Shown here: one piece after another, positions 26,824 to 36,250 of the stretch
Layout of the letters: every line of letters begins with the position of its first letter
Numbering within the stretch: position 1 is the first letter of the stretch
Source of the DNA: Paenibacillus alkaliterrae
Lineage (GTDB): Bacteria > Bacillota > Bacilli > Paenibacillales > Paenibacillaceae
Length of the DNA: 64,000 bases
NCBI RefSeq assembly: GCF_021532375.1
Contig: NZ_JAKGAP010000017.1
Span: 62,001-126,000, forward strand
Direction of reading: 5' to 3'
Notes under the pieces: generated by a model
What the model saw: the letters and a program-made list of their open reading frames with translations, nothing else
What the model was told of the DNA's origin: nothing
The model's database searches: none
Translations under genes and position numbers: made by a program

Positions 26824-27999
26824 ATGGGCAAGTTTGATCATTTATCCACTGAGCTGGAACAGCTCTGCAACGAGGGAAGATACAGGCCCTTAAAAATATG
26901 GGATAGCGGTTCCGATACGTGGATGGAGCTATCCGGCAACAAAATATTACAGATGTCCTCCAACAATTACCTGGGTATGACGAACCATCCGGATTTACAA
27001 AAAGCAGCCATTGAAGCGATTGAACAATACGGGGTAGGGAGCGGATCTGTCCGATCCATAACAGGCACACTGCGTATTCACGATGAGCTGGAAAATGAAC
27101 TGGCAAAGTTCAAGGGAACAGAAGCGGCTTTGGTGTTTCAGTCCGGATTCACGACGAATCAGGGAATATTATCATCCATTCTAGGTCCGGATGATGTCGT
27201 AATTAGCGATGAGTTGAATCATGCCAGCATTATAGACGGTATCCGGCTTACGAAAGCACACCGCAAAATATATGGGCACAAGAACTTGGAACAGTTGGAA
27301 GATTGCTTGAAAGCAAGCGCTTCTTTCCGATCGCGAGTTGTAGTGACCGATGGCGTGTTCAGTATGGATGGAGATATCGCGCCATTGCCTGAAATTGTCC
27401 AACTTGCTGAGAAATACGATGCCATTGTCTATGTGGATGACGCCCATGCGAGCGGAGTGTTAGGCCGTAACGGCAAAGGTTCGACAGATCATTTCAATCT
27501 TCACGGAAGGGTACATATTCAAGTCGGTACGCTTTCGAAAGCGATTGGCGCGGTAGGCGGCTATATGGCGGGATCGCAGCTGCTGAAAGATTATCTTATC
27601 CATAAAGCGCGGTCGTTTCTGTTCAGCACATCGCTTCCGCCATCTGTTGCCGCTGCATGTCTCGCTTCCGTACGCGTGTTGAAGAACGAGCCGGAGCGAA
27701 GCGAACGACTGTGGAGCAACACGCTTTATTTCCGCGATAAACTGCAGAAGCTTGGTTTCGATACGGGAGAGAGCGAAACGCCGATTATCCCGATTATTGT
27801 TGGAACCCCGGAGAAGACGAATAAGTTTTCGGACCGTCTGCTGGAGGAAGGGGTTTTTGCGCAGGGAATCGTATTCCCGACAGTGGCAATGGATAAAGGC
27901 AGGGTTAGACTGATCATTACGGCGAATCATACGATGGATGATTTGAACTTTGCACTTGACCGTCTTCAGCATGTCGGTAAACAGTTCGGGTTAATCTAA
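26824..27999 (+). CDS. kbl: Glycine C-acetyltransferase (2-amino-3-ketobutyrate CoA ligase)
   Basis: A 391-residue PLP enzyme of the alpha-oxoamine synthase family. It splits 2-amino-3-ketobutyrate with CoA into glycine and acetyl-CoA, completing the threonine route begun by tdh. The SSNNYLG motif, DDAHASGVLG and the PLP-lysine segment GTLSKAIGAVGGY are present. ATG 26824 (GGATGGAG upstream) is preferred to an in-frame ATG at 26797, giving the usual family length. It lies 35 bp after tdh. A perfect hairpin spans its stop codon. Confidence 0.93.
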   Translation: MGKFDHLSTELEQLCNEGRYRPLKIWDSGSDTWMELSGNKILQMSSNNYLGMTNHPDLQKAAIEAIEQYGVGSGSVRSITGTLRIHDELENELAKFKGTEAALVFQSGFTTNQGILSSILGPDDVVISDELNHASIIDGIRLTKAHRKIYGHKNLEQLEDCLKASASFRSRVVVTDGVFSMDGDIAPLPEIVQLAEKYDAIVYVDDAHASGVLGRNGKGSTDHFNLHGRVHIQVGTLSKAIGAVGGYMAGSQLLKDYLIHKARSFLFSTSLPPSVAAACLASVRVLKNEPERSERLWSNTLYFRDKLQKLGFDTGESETPIIPIIVGTPEKTNKFSDRLLEEGVFAQGIVFPTVAMDKGRVRLIITANHTMDDLNFALDRLQHVGKQFGLI

Positions 28000-28009
28000 C
28001 CCGAACTGT
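27981..28009 (+). terminator. Hairpin spanning the kbl stop codon
   Basis: ACAGTTCGGGTTA and TAACCCGAACTGT form a perfect 13-bp stem with loop ATC. The right arm begins with the kbl stop codon. No T run follows, so it may be a Rho-independent terminator of weak type, a 3'-end stabiliser, or both. Confidence 0.5.
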
Positions 28010-28022
28010 GAAAGCGTTGACA
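28009..28022 (+). promoter_or_regulatory. cre site (CcpA catabolite control)
   Basis: TGAAAGCGTTGACA matches the Bacillus cre consensus TGWNANCGNTNWCA at every position. Its last six bases are the -35 box of the LacI-family gene, so CcpA binding would block that promoter in the presence of preferred sugars. Confidence 0.75.
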
Positions 28023-28045
28023 TTAAGGCGGAGGCATTATAAGAT
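28017..28045 (+). promoter_or_regulatory. SigA-type promoter of the LacI-family gene
   Basis: TTGACA (28017-28022), a 17-bp spacer and TAAGAT (28040-28045). The expected start site near 28052 falls at the edge of the operator-like sequence at 28053. Confidence 0.65.
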
Positions 28046-28052
28046 GAACGCA

Positions 28053-28066
28053 GGATAACGTTTGGG
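28053..28066 (+). promoter_or_regulatory. Candidate operator for the LacI-family regulator (site 1)
   Basis: GGATAACGTTTGGG has the central AACGTT typical of LacI-family operators. It shares GGATAACGTTT with the reverse complement of the site at 29160-29173. Confidence 0.5.
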
Positions 28067-28097
28067 TATATAACAGGAAAAAGGGGTTGCTAGCGCT

Positions 28098-29141
28098 TTG
28101 CCTACATTAAAGGATGTTTCTCAGCATGTCGGCGTATCCGTTTCCACAGTTTCGCGCGTCATCAATAATGATACGAGCAGACATATCAATGCGGATACTA
28201 AGGCGAAAGTATGGCAAGCGGTTCAGGAATTAGGATACGAGCCGAACGAATCGGCGCGGCGTTTAGTAAAGAACCAGAAGGAAGAAGTAAGACCGACCAA
28301 GCAAATCGGATGTATCGTAGCGGGATCTCACTTAAGAGAGGATCACCCTTATTTTTCTCCCATCCTAGCCGGATTTAACAAAAAGTTAATAGAACTCGGA
28401 TATACAGTTGCTTTTATCCATACCCCCGAAGAGATCGGTGATGAAGTACTTCTACGCAAAATGGTTCAAGAGATTCGTATCGACGGCGTCATTGTGATTG
28501 GCTGGATCAATGAAAAGCTCCTGAATTACTTGAAGTCAACCCGTATAGCCATCGTAGGGATTAGCGCTTCAGGTCATGGTATTTCTTTGGTGGACTATGA
28601 TCGGGTATCTGCGGCTAAAACCGCTGTAGATCATCTCCTTGCTCAAGGGCATCGCAAGATCGGGTTTGTCGGCGGCCATGGGCATACAGGCGAATTGGAT
28701 AGTGAGGAAAGATTTCAAGGATACAAATACGCATTGTTTGAAGCGGGTATTACATTGAACCCCTCATGGATCATCAATACGAACTGGAAAGTAGATAAAA
28801 GCTTTGAAGACATGACCGGGTTGATAGAGCATAACGGGAGCGACCTGCCCACGGCTATGTTGTCTGCGAGCGATTTGCTTGCCATTCCTGCTATGCGTGC
28901 GGTCCTTGAACATCATTTACGGATTCCGGAAGATATCGCTTTTATCGCGATGGATAATATTGAGCTTTCACAATACACGTCTCCTCCGCTATCCTCGGTT
29001 CATGTGCCTAAATATGAAATCGGTATGGTTGCGGCAAAAACGTTGGTCGATGAATTGCAGGGTGGTTACCCATTAACTTCAAAGATTTTACTGCCTTTTG
29101 AAATGAGGGTAAGGCAATCTTCGAACTATAATAGAAAATAG
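28098..29141 (+). CDS. LacI family transcriptional regulator
   Basis: A 347-residue regulator: N-terminal LacI helix-turn-helix (TLKDVSQHVGVSVSTVSRVIN, residues about 3-24), hinge, and a periplasmic-binding-protein-like sugar domain (about 65-340). The start appears to be TTG 28098, which puts the helix-turn-helix in its usual place; AAGGGG lies about 12 nt upstream. It is followed by a sugar ABC operon and an oxidoreductase. A cre site overlaps its promoter, and two similar AACGTT palindromic sites sit before this gene and before the binding-protein gene, implying autoregulation and control of the operon. Confidence 0.9.
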   Translation: MPTLKDVSQHVGVSVSTVSRVINNDTSRHINADTKAKVWQAVQELGYEPNESARRLVKNQKEEVRPTKQIGCIVAGSHLREDHPYFSPILAGFNKKLIELGYTVAFIHTPEEIGDEVLLRKMVQEIRIDGVIVIGWINEKLLNYLKSTRIAIVGISASGHGISLVDYDRVSAAKTAVDHLLAQGHRKIGFVGGHGHTGELDSEERFQGYKYALFEAGITLNPSWIINTNWKVDKSFEDMTGLIEHNGSDLPTAMLSASDLLAIPAMRAVLEHHLRIPEDIAFIAMDNIELSQYTSPPLSSVHVPKYEIGMVAAKTLVDELQGGYPLTSKILLPFEMRVRQSSNYNRK

Positions 29142-29159
29142 TTCTTTTTTTCCCTTCAC

Positions 29160-29173
29160 GGAAAACGTTATCC
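29160..29173 (+). promoter_or_regulatory. Candidate operator for the LacI-family regulator (site 2)
   Basis: GGAAAACGTTATCC is near-palindromic around AACGTT and lies in the 205-bp gap before the binding-protein gene. It also resembles a cre site with two end mismatches. Confidence 0.5.
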
Positions 29174-29346
29174 AAGTTGGCCCCAATACTCTTCTGAGTG
29201 TCGACAGACCGGTGAGGAATCAACAGCGAATTTCTTTGAAAGGGGGGCTAAAGGGTTTCTTGTGAGGCGGAATGCAATTTGAGTTTCTATAGTTTTCTGA
29301 AATGGGTTAAGAAACGGTATTCATATTATCCGAGGGGGGAACGAAG

Positions 29347-30648
29347 ATGGCTAGAAATCTATTTGTAATGATGTTATTGGTGATGATGATGGTTGTAACT
29401 GCATGTGGAGGATCTAATTCGTCGAATAATACATCCGAACAACCGTCCAATAACAAGGAGACGGAGACAACGGATGAGAAAGTAACCCTTACTTATGCTA
29501 CTTGGGGTGGCGCTGACGATAAAGCTACGCCTAAAGTGATCGAACTGTTTAATAGTACTCACCCTAATATTGAGGTGAAACTTGAATCCACGCCGAACAA
29601 GCAATACTGGAGCAAACTTGAAACCGCTGCCATTGGCGAAACTTTGGCTGATGTGTTCTGGATGAATGGTCCGAATATTGTGAAATATGGCTCGAACAAT
29701 ATCTTACTTCCGATAAGCGAGCAAATTAAGGCGGATGGGTTGGATATGACCAAATATCCGCAGTCTCTTGTTGATTTATATACAGTGAACGGAGAAAACT
29801 ACGGCATTCCTAAAGATTTTGATACACCAGGTCTATGGTATAACAAGGAAATGTTTGACGCTGCCGGCGTGAAATATCCTGATGATACGTGGGATTGGAA
29901 TTCCCTACTTGAGGCGTCTAAGAAATTGACCGATCCTGCCAAAGGCGTATGGGGTATTGCAGCTACATTAGATAGCCAAAGCGGTTATTATGATACGATC
30001 CTGCAAGCAGGCGGTTATATAATCTCTGATGATAAGAAAAGCTCAGGGTTTGATAAGCCGGAAGCGATTAATGGGATTAAGTTTTGGACGGATTTAATTA
30101 ATGTTCATAAAGTTTCTCCAACGATGGCCCAAATGACCGAAACTCAAGGTACGGATTTGTTCAAGTCCGGTAAGGTGGCTATGCTTGCGGAGGGTTCATG
30201 GAATGCTAGCGACTTTGCAAGTAATGAGAACATCAAAGGTAAATTTGATGTAGCAGTACTGCCTAAAGGTAAACAACGCGGCGTTATTATTCACGGTCTT
30301 GGCAACGTAATTTCTGCGCAAACCAAACATCCGAAAGAAGCATGGGAATTCGTGAAATTCTTAGGATCAAAGGAAGTTGCTGTTATTTATGCAAGCACAG
30401 GGACGGTAATCCCTGCATATGAAGGCACGCAAGAAACTTGGGTTCAATCGAATCCTGATGTGAATTTGCAAATTTTTATTGATCAATTGAAAGATTCTAA
30501 GCCATATCCCGTATCCCAAAACACATCCGCTTGGGCCAGCCTAGAGTCGGAAATCTTTACAAAAGCATGGGCAGGTGTAATTACACCTGAAGAAGCTGGC
30601 AAGGAAATGGCCGCAAAAATGAACGAAGCATTAGAAAAAGAGAAATAA
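29347..30648 (+). CDS. Sugar-binding lipoprotein (family 1, MalE/UgpB-like)
   Basis: A 433-residue extracellular substrate-binding protein; lipobox cysteine C20 (VVTAC) followed by a Ser/Asn-rich spacer. Family 1 features are YATWGGADDK near the start and the SGKVAMLAEGSWN segment. It is shorter than and distinct from the LplA-like proteins elsewhere in the window, and it is paired with MalF/MalG-type permeases. CGAGGGGGG precedes the ATG. The substrate is unknown; the attached oxidoreductase suggests a sugar or polyol that is oxidised after uptake. Confidence 0.92.
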   Translation: MARNLFVMMLLVMMMVVTACGGSNSSNNTSEQPSNNKETETTDEKVTLTYATWGGADDKATPKVIELFNSTHPNIEVKLESTPNKQYWSKLETAAIGETLADVFWMNGPNIVKYGSNNILLPISEQIKADGLDMTKYPQSLVDLYTVNGENYGIPKDFDTPGLWYNKEMFDAAGVKYPDDTWDWNSLLEASKKLTDPAKGVWGIAATLDSQSGYYDTILQAGGYIISDDKKSSGFDKPEAINGIKFWTDLINVHKVSPTMAQMTETQGTDLFKSGKVAMLAEGSWNASDFASNENIKGKFDVAVLPKGKQRGVIIHGLGNVISAQTKHPKEAWEFVKFLGSKEVAVIYASTGTVIPAYEGTQETWVQSNPDVNLQIFIDQLKDSKPYPVSQNTSAWASLESEIFTKAWAGVITPEEAGKEMAAKMNEALEKEK

Positions 30649-30677
30649 GGGAGTAAATAGTTCCATTTGAATATCTG

Positions 30678-30702
30678 GCGGTCCTACTTCTTGTAGGGCC
30701 GC
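30678..30702 (+). terminator. Intra-operon hairpin between binding protein and permease
   Basis: GCGGTCCTAC pairs with GTAGGGCCGC around TTCTT. No T run follows directly, which suits an mRNA-stabilising stem protecting the binding-protein transcript more than a full terminator. Confidence 0.55.
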
Positions 30703-30743
30703 ACTATTCAAAAAAAACCGCTACGAACAAGGGGTGACAGGGT

Positions 30744-31694
30744 GTGGAAATTAAACAGGTTAGCCCTCAAGTGAAAGTTCACGATAACCCTAAGCAACGA
30801 AAGATGAAACAACGCCGTTATGGTCGTGGAGACCTTTTTTGGGCCTATATAATGATTGCACCTTTAATGTTGGGTCTTTTCATTTTTTATGTATATCCCG
30901 TCTTTCAAACGGTTTATTATTCGTTCGTGGAATGGGGAGCCTTTGGCAATTACAAATGGACCGGTCTTGACAACTATAACAAGCTGCTGACAGATACAGA
31001 TTTGCACAGGGCGATTCGCAATACAGTTGTCTACATTGTTCTATCGGTTCCTTTAAGCATCTTCCTTTCCATTCTTGTGGCTGCATTACTTAATCAAAAA
31101 ATACGTGGACTTACGATCTATCGGACGCTTTATTTTCTTCCGGTCATTACGATGCCGGCGGCAGTAGCGATGGTATGGAGATGGCTTTACAACGCCGACT
31201 ATGGTTTATTGAATTATGCATTGGGCTTATTATCGATCAAAGGCCCTCATTGGCTTACTGATCCGAACATCGCATTATACTCGGTTATTCTCGTAGCTAT
31301 TTGGAGTTCAATCGGTAACAATATGATTATTTTCTTGTCCGGTTTACAGGGCATTTCTTCCTCTTATTATGAGGCGGCATCGATAGATGGAGCAGGCACG
31401 ATATCCAAGTTTTACCGAATCACACTGCCTCTTCTTACACCAACGATATTCTTCGTAGGCGTTATCTCCTTAATTAGTGCGTTTCAGGTGTTTGACATGA
31501 TCTACATGATGATTGGTGAAAAAAACATCGCGATTGAATCGACACAATCGATTGTCTTTTTGTTCTATAAGTATGGTTTTACTCAGAACATGAAGGGTTA
31601 CGCGTCGGCTATCGCTGTACTGCTGTTTGTCATTATTTTGATAGTGACGTTCATCCAAATGAAATTGCAGAAAAAATGGGTTCATTACGGATAA
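30744..31694 (+). CDS. Sugar ABC transporter permease, MalF/UgpA type
   Basis: A 316-residue permease starting at GTG 30744 behind GACAGGG. The basic N-terminus (MKQRRYGRGDLFWAY) leads into six membrane helices; EAA motif YEAASIDGAGTISKFYRITL. First membrane subunit of the LacI-controlled transporter. Confidence 0.92.
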   Translation: MEIKQVSPQVKVHDNPKQRKMKQRRYGRGDLFWAYIMIAPLMLGLFIFYVYPVFQTVYYSFVEWGAFGNYKWTGLDNYNKLLTDTDLHRAIRNTVVYIVLSVPLSIFLSILVAALLNQKIRGLTIYRTLYFLPVITMPAAVAMVWRWLYNADYGLLNYALGLLSIKGPHWLTDPNIALYSVILVAIWSSIGNNMIIFLSGLQGISSSYYEAASIDGAGTISKFYRITLPLLTPTIFFVGVISLISAFQVFDMIYMMIGEKNIAIESTQSIVFLFYKYGFTQNMKGYASAIAVLLFVIILIVTFIQMKLQKKWVHYG

Positions 31695-31706
31695 GGAGGC
31701 AGCCAT

Positions 31707-32543
31707 ATGTTTGCGAATGGATATAAGAAGAAAGTTGGGTCTGCGGTTCTCGTTCATATCATTCTATTGGTTGGAGCTGCCATTATGATCATACCGTTCA
31801 TCTGGATGTTTCTGACCTCAGTGAAAACGATGGGTGAATCCACCATGGTTCCACTGGTGATAATCCCTAAACAGTTACAGTGGAATAACTACTTAAAAGT
31901 ATTTGAGAGCCTTCCGTTTCTAACCTTTTATTGGAATACCATGATTACAACACTATTCAAAACCGTTGGACAGGTGATGATCTGCTCTCTTGCCGCATAC
32001 GCCTTTGCGCGTATCGAATTCCCAGGACGGAACTTATTCTTCTTACTGGCATTATCTGTTCTTATGGTTCCAGGACAAGTATTCTTAATTCCACAATATA
32101 TGATTATGAAAGATCTAGGTTGGCTTAACTCGCTGCAAGCCCTCATTGTTCCTGGGTTGTTCAGTGCATTCGGAACGTTTTTGCTTCGTCAATTCTTCAT
32201 GACATTGCCAAAAGAATTGGAAGAGGCGGCTAAGCTGGACGGCTGCAACCAGTTTCGCACGTATTGGCAGATCATGCTGCCGCTTGCGAAGCCTGGGATG
32301 ATTGCGCTGGCGATTTTTGTTATCTTGTGGTCGTGGAACGACTTGATGTGGCCGCTCATTGTGAACACCTCACCGGATAAGATGGTGCTTTCAGCTGGGC
32401 TTGCATCGCTGCAAGGAGAGCATTCAACGAACTATACTATTTTGATGGCGGGTTCCATGATGGCCATTATTCCAATGATTATCATTTTCCTTGTATTTCA
32501 GCGATCGTTCATCGAAGGGATTGCATTGACGGGTTCGAAATAA
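31707..32543 (+). CDS. Sugar ABC transporter permease, MalG/UgpE type
   Basis: A 278-residue permease with six helices, EAA motif EEAAKLDGCNQFRTYWQIML, and the FQRSFIEGIALTGSK end typical of MalG-type subunits. It lies 12 bp after its partner, with AAGGAGG before the ATG. Confidence 0.92.
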   Translation: MFANGYKKKVGSAVLVHIILLVGAAIMIIPFIWMFLTSVKTMGESTMVPLVIIPKQLQWNNYLKVFESLPFLTFYWNTMITTLFKTVGQVMICSLAAYAFARIEFPGRNLFFLLALSVLMVPGQVFLIPQYMIMKDLGWLNSLQALIVPGLFSAFGTFLLRQFFMTLPKELEEAAKLDGCNQFRTYWQIMLPLAKPGMIALAIFVILWSWNDLMWPLIVNTSPDKMVLSAGLASLQGEHSTNYTILMAGSMMAIIPMIIIFLVFQRSFIEGIALTGSK

Positions 32544-32606
32544 ATGATGCATCAAATAAAATAAGCATCAACTAGACAAATAAACAAAAGCTAGAGGGAG
32601 ATAAAG

Positions 32607-33878
32607 ATGAAGAAACTTACAGCTATTTTAATAGGAGCCGGTGATCGCGGATTTCGCGCTTATGCACCCTATGCCATTCATAATCCGCACGAGTTTGATA
32701 TTATTGCAGTTGCTGAGCCCAATGAGGAACGTAGAAAGGCATTTGCCGAGGCGCATAATATTTCACCAGAACGCTGCTATCCGTCATGGGAAGCAGCGAT
32801 GGCAGAACAGCGTCTGGCCGACATTGCTATGATCTGCACGCAGGACCGGATGCACTACCACCCGACGTTGAAAGCACTTGAGCTAGGGTATCATGTCATG
32901 TTAGAGAAACCGATGTCTCCGAATCCCAAAGAGTGCGCTCATATGGAGATGGCGGCAACGAAGTATGGTCGTCTGCTCACGATTTGTCATGTGCTTCGTT
33001 ATACGGCATTCTGGTCATCGATCAAGAAGGTTATTAATGAAGGCAAAATCGGGCAGATCGTATCCATCCAATTGAACGAAAATGTAGGTAATCTGCATAT
33101 GTCACACAGCTTCGTGCGTGGTAATTGGAACAATTCAGACGAATCTAGTCCGATGATTCTGGCCAAATCATGCCATGACATGGACATCTTGTCCTACGTG
33201 ATGGATGAGCCATGCTTGCGTGTCAGCTCGTTCGGATCCTTGATGCATTTTAATGAGCGAAATGCGCCGGAAGGGGCGCCTTTACGATGCTTGGATGGTT
33301 GCCCTGCGGCAGAGAACTGCCAGTATTATGCACCAAGATATTATTTAGGTGAAGGCATGGGCTGGGCACGCAAGTTTACGGAAGATACGAGCCGTGAAGG
33401 CATTCTGGAAGCATTGCAGACGACTCCGTACGGCAAATGTGTATACCGCAGCGACAACAATGTCGTAGATCATCAAGTCGTTAACATGGAGTTTGCCAGC
33501 GGTGCAACGGCCATGTTCAGCATGTGTGGATTTACGCACGACAATACGAGGATTGTACAGATTATGGGCACGAAAGGCGATATTCGCGGCAACATGGAAG
33601 AGGATTCATTTATCTTAAATGAGTTTTTAACGAAGGAAAAAACGGAGTTTCATGTCAGCGCTCCTTCTGGAGGGCATGGCGGCGGGGATGCTGGAATCGT
33701 TCGCAAATTTTTGAAAGAAGTATGTGAATTCGAGGGAGACGCTATCCAGGCCTCAGCTTCAGCAGCAGCATCAGTAAGGGGTCACTTGATGGCATTTGCG
33801 GCAGAAGAATCACGGATGAATAATGGAATGTCGATCGATATTGAGGCTTATTACAAACGTTTGGTTACCCCGGAATAG
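32607..33878 (+). CDS. Gfo/Idh/MocA family NAD(P)-dependent oxidoreductase
   Basis: A 423-residue dehydrogenase. The N-terminal Rossmann fold starts with AILIGAGDRGFRAYAP; the EKPMSPN motif with the conserved catalytic-region lysine follows at about 100-106; the C-terminal alpha/beta domain holds the SCHDMDILSYV pattern. Members oxidise sugars, inositols or glycosides, often with 3-keto intermediates. An unusual cysteine-bearing insert (CLDGCPAAENC, about 231-241) could bind a metal. It is last in the LacI-controlled operon, so it probably acts on the imported sugar. Confidence 0.9.
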   Translation: MKKLTAILIGAGDRGFRAYAPYAIHNPHEFDIIAVAEPNEERRKAFAEAHNISPERCYPSWEAAMAEQRLADIAMICTQDRMHYHPTLKALELGYHVMLEKPMSPNPKECAHMEMAATKYGRLLTICHVLRYTAFWSSIKKVINEGKIGQIVSIQLNENVGNLHMSHSFVRGNWNNSDESSPMILAKSCHDMDILSYVMDEPCLRVSSFGSLMHFNERNAPEGAPLRCLDGCPAAENCQYYAPRYYLGEGMGWARKFTEDTSREGILEALQTTPYGKCVYRSDNNVVDHQVVNMEFASGATAMFSMCGFTHDNTRIVQIMGTKGDIRGNMEEDSFILNEFLTKEKTEFHVSAPSGGHGGGDAGIVRKFLKEVCEFEGDAIQASASAAASVRGHLMAFAAEESRMNNGMSIDIEAYYKRLVTPE

Positions 33879-33925
33879 TTCACACGTTATAAAGGTTTCT
33901 TTATAAGTTAGGAAGTGACGTCCTA

Positions 33926-36250
33926 GTGATTACCAGAAGGCTGCATATAAAAAAAGGATCCTTTTATCGCAAAAGCTTGATTCTCGTATTGCTCATAACC
34001 TGTTTGCCGGTTAGCTTTATCGGGATCAGCCTTTATTATGCCGGCGGAGACCGGATTGTGAACGAACTAAATAAATCGCATCAGCTGCAGCTCAATCAGT
34101 CGATTCAGAGGATGAACGACTATTTTTCCCAGTTGGAGCTTTACTCGACGCAGCTCGCTTTTAAACCGGGCTTTGACGAATCCATCAAGACTCTTGATTT
34201 TGTCGACCAATTCGAAACGACGAAAGAACTTCTGAAATCACTTAGTTTGATGAGGGATACGAATCCGTTTATCAGCAGCGTATTTCTATATCTCAAGGAT
34301 CAGAACAGCCTCATTGGCGACGCGGCGGGCGTTAGACGCATAACGGATGCTGAAGACCAGAAGCTGTTTCTGTCGCTGCTTGGTCCAATCCAAGGAATTT
34401 ATTGGAAAAATAACCTTAACCGAATCGACCGGCCCGATTCTCCTCAGAAAGCGATCGTCATTAAGCTGCCGGGCGGCGGCTACCAGGAGCATTCATACGG
34501 GGCGTTCATCATCTACATTAATCAGCAGAAATTGAACGAGCTGGTGGAAAAGCTTTCCTCTAAGGACGGAGCCGCGTTTTTAATCGACAGCAATGGCGAA
34601 TATATCACTTCTCCCCGTCTGGTCGAAACCGGGTCGGAAGGCAGTTTTGAGGAAGCGCTGAAGAAGCGCATCCTGAAGGAAGGCCGGGACGCGAATACGT
34701 TCGTTATGAAATGGGACGGGGAAAGCTACTCCGTTTCGTACGGCAAAATGGCATTTATGGTCTCGGCGTTTACGTATATTTCTGCCACGCCGCTATCGAA
34801 TATTACCGCTCCGTTCCATTCGATGTCCAAATCGATCATTGTCATCAGCTGTATCGGACTTCTTGCGGCGTTATTACTCGCATGGTTCGCTTCACGTCGC
34901 ATCTATGACCCGATCGGACGGCTCATGCGGTTGATTGAAGGCGACAAGGGGACGGAAGGCAAGGACGAGATCGCCTTTCTGGAAAGCCAGTGGAAACGCA
35001 ACATGTCGCAGAACGAAACGATGTCCACCCGGCTGAAGGAAGTGCTGCCTCGTCTGAGAGAGGGCTTTCTGAATCAATTTTTACAGGGACATCACTACTA
35101 CTACTCCGAATCGGAAATCATCGAGAAAATGAATCAGCTCGACTGGGACATCCTCGACAAAAAATTCGCTTTTATTATGGTGCAGCTGCAAGGCATGTCC
35201 AGCACCGAGGGGAAGTTTTCCGATAAAGACGAGCAGCTCGTTTCGTTCGCCGCCTCGAAAATCGTGCAGGAGCTGGCTTCGTTCCGGATTACCCATAACC
35301 ATGTCATCGACTTTCACGATTTGTCCGCTTCGATGCTTATCGTCCTGGATGCGGATGAAACGGAAGAACAATCGACGCGGGAGCTTCATGCGCTCTCCGA
35401 GCAAATCATACAAGCGATCAATGATGTGCTGAGCATCGAAGCCACGATTGTAATCAGCCCGATTGCCGATTCGATCGTACAGACGCCGGACATGCTGGAG
35501 CAATCCCGCAAAGCGCTGCTGTTCCGGGATATTGAGCGCACGAATCAAGTGCTGAGCATGAACGATTTCAAGTCGGAAGAAAGCAATGCCGCCCAATATC
35601 CGTTCGAGCTTGAACGCGAAATTACGGGTGCGATCCGCATGGGACAAGAAGAAGAAGCCATGCGGCTGATCGGCGAGTTTTTGCGTCAGCTGCAGCAGAA
35701 CTCCAGAAAAGAGCTGATCGTCCATCAAAGCATGCTCCTGCTGCTCGGCAGCATCCTGAATGCGATTATGCGGAATGATACGAATCCGTATACCCTGTAC
35801 GAAGGCACCCACCTGTATGAAGAGCTGCTGCAAATCCGAGAGCCGCAAAAAATGCTCGCGTGGTTCCGGTCGACGCTTGTCGTCCCTTATGTCCAAACGT
35901 TCTCGCTAGCGTACGATCCGGATTTGAAGCAAATGATCGACAGCCTGCTCGTCCGGCTGCAGGAGGAATTCCTATCGGGCATCTCGCTCGAATCGTATGC
36001 CGACGAACTGCAAATGACGCCCTATAAGCTGAGCAAAACGTTCAAGCAGCTGACCGGCACTAACTTCATCGATTACGTCACGCGGCTGAGGCTGAACCGC
36101 TGCAAGGAGCTGCTGCTTACGACGGATCTGAAAATCAACGACATCGCAGATCTGCTCCGCTATCAGCCGTCTTATTTGATTCGTATTTTCAAAAAGAACG
36201 AAGGCATGACGCCGGGACAATACCGGGACAAGTTTACGCAGCAAGGCTGA
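33926..36250 (+). CDS. Membrane-anchored AraC family regulator
   Basis: A 774-residue protein with the same plan as the regulator at 12.8 kb: membrane segment at about 15-37, extracellular Cache-like sensor to about 290, second membrane segment (about 298-320), cytoplasmic linker and a C-terminal double helix-turn-helix (SLESYADELQMTPYKLSKTF; INDIADLLRYQPSYLIRIF). The start is GTG 33926 with AGGAAG upstream. It precedes an LplB/YtcP/binding-protein operon by about 560 bp and probably activates it. GC content is higher than that of the 12.8-kb paralogue, so the two were not recently duplicated. Confidence 0.87.
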   Translation: MITRRLHIKKGSFYRKSLILVLLITCLPVSFIGISLYYAGGDRIVNELNKSHQLQLNQSIQRMNDYFSQLELYSTQLAFKPGFDESIKTLDFVDQFETTKELLKSLSLMRDTNPFISSVFLYLKDQNSLIGDAAGVRRITDAEDQKLFLSLLGPIQGIYWKNNLNRIDRPDSPQKAIVIKLPGGGYQEHSYGAFIIYINQQKLNELVEKLSSKDGAAFLIDSNGEYITSPRLVETGSEGSFEEALKKRILKEGRDANTFVMKWDGESYSVSYGKMAFMVSAFTYISATPLSNITAPFHSMSKSIIVISCIGLLAALLLAWFASRRIYDPIGRLMRLIEGDKGTEGKDEIAFLESQWKRNMSQNETMSTRLKEVLPRLREGFLNQFLQGHHYYYSESEIIEKMNQLDWDILDKKFAFIMVQLQGMSSTEGKFSDKDEQLVSFAASKIVQELASFRITHNHVIDFHDLSASMLIVLDADETEEQSTRELHALSEQIIQAINDVLSIEATIVISPIADSIVQTPDMLEQSRKALLFRDIERTNQVLSMNDFKSEESNAAQYPFELEREITGAIRMGQEEEAMRLIGEFLRQLQQNSRKELIVHQSMLLLLGSILNAIMRNDTNPYTLYEGTHLYEELLQIREPQKMLAWFRSTLVVPYVQTFSLAYDPDLKQMIDSLLVRLQEEFLSGISLESYADELQMTPYKLSKTFKQLTGTNFIDYVTRLRLNRCKELLLTTDLKINDIADLLRYQPSYLIRIFKKNEGMTPGQYRDKFTQQG

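Noticed and set aside
25745-27999. Riboswitch control of tdh-kbl
   Set aside because: The untranslated leader is only about 30 nt, too short for a known riboswitch; palindromic DNA sites fit repressor control.
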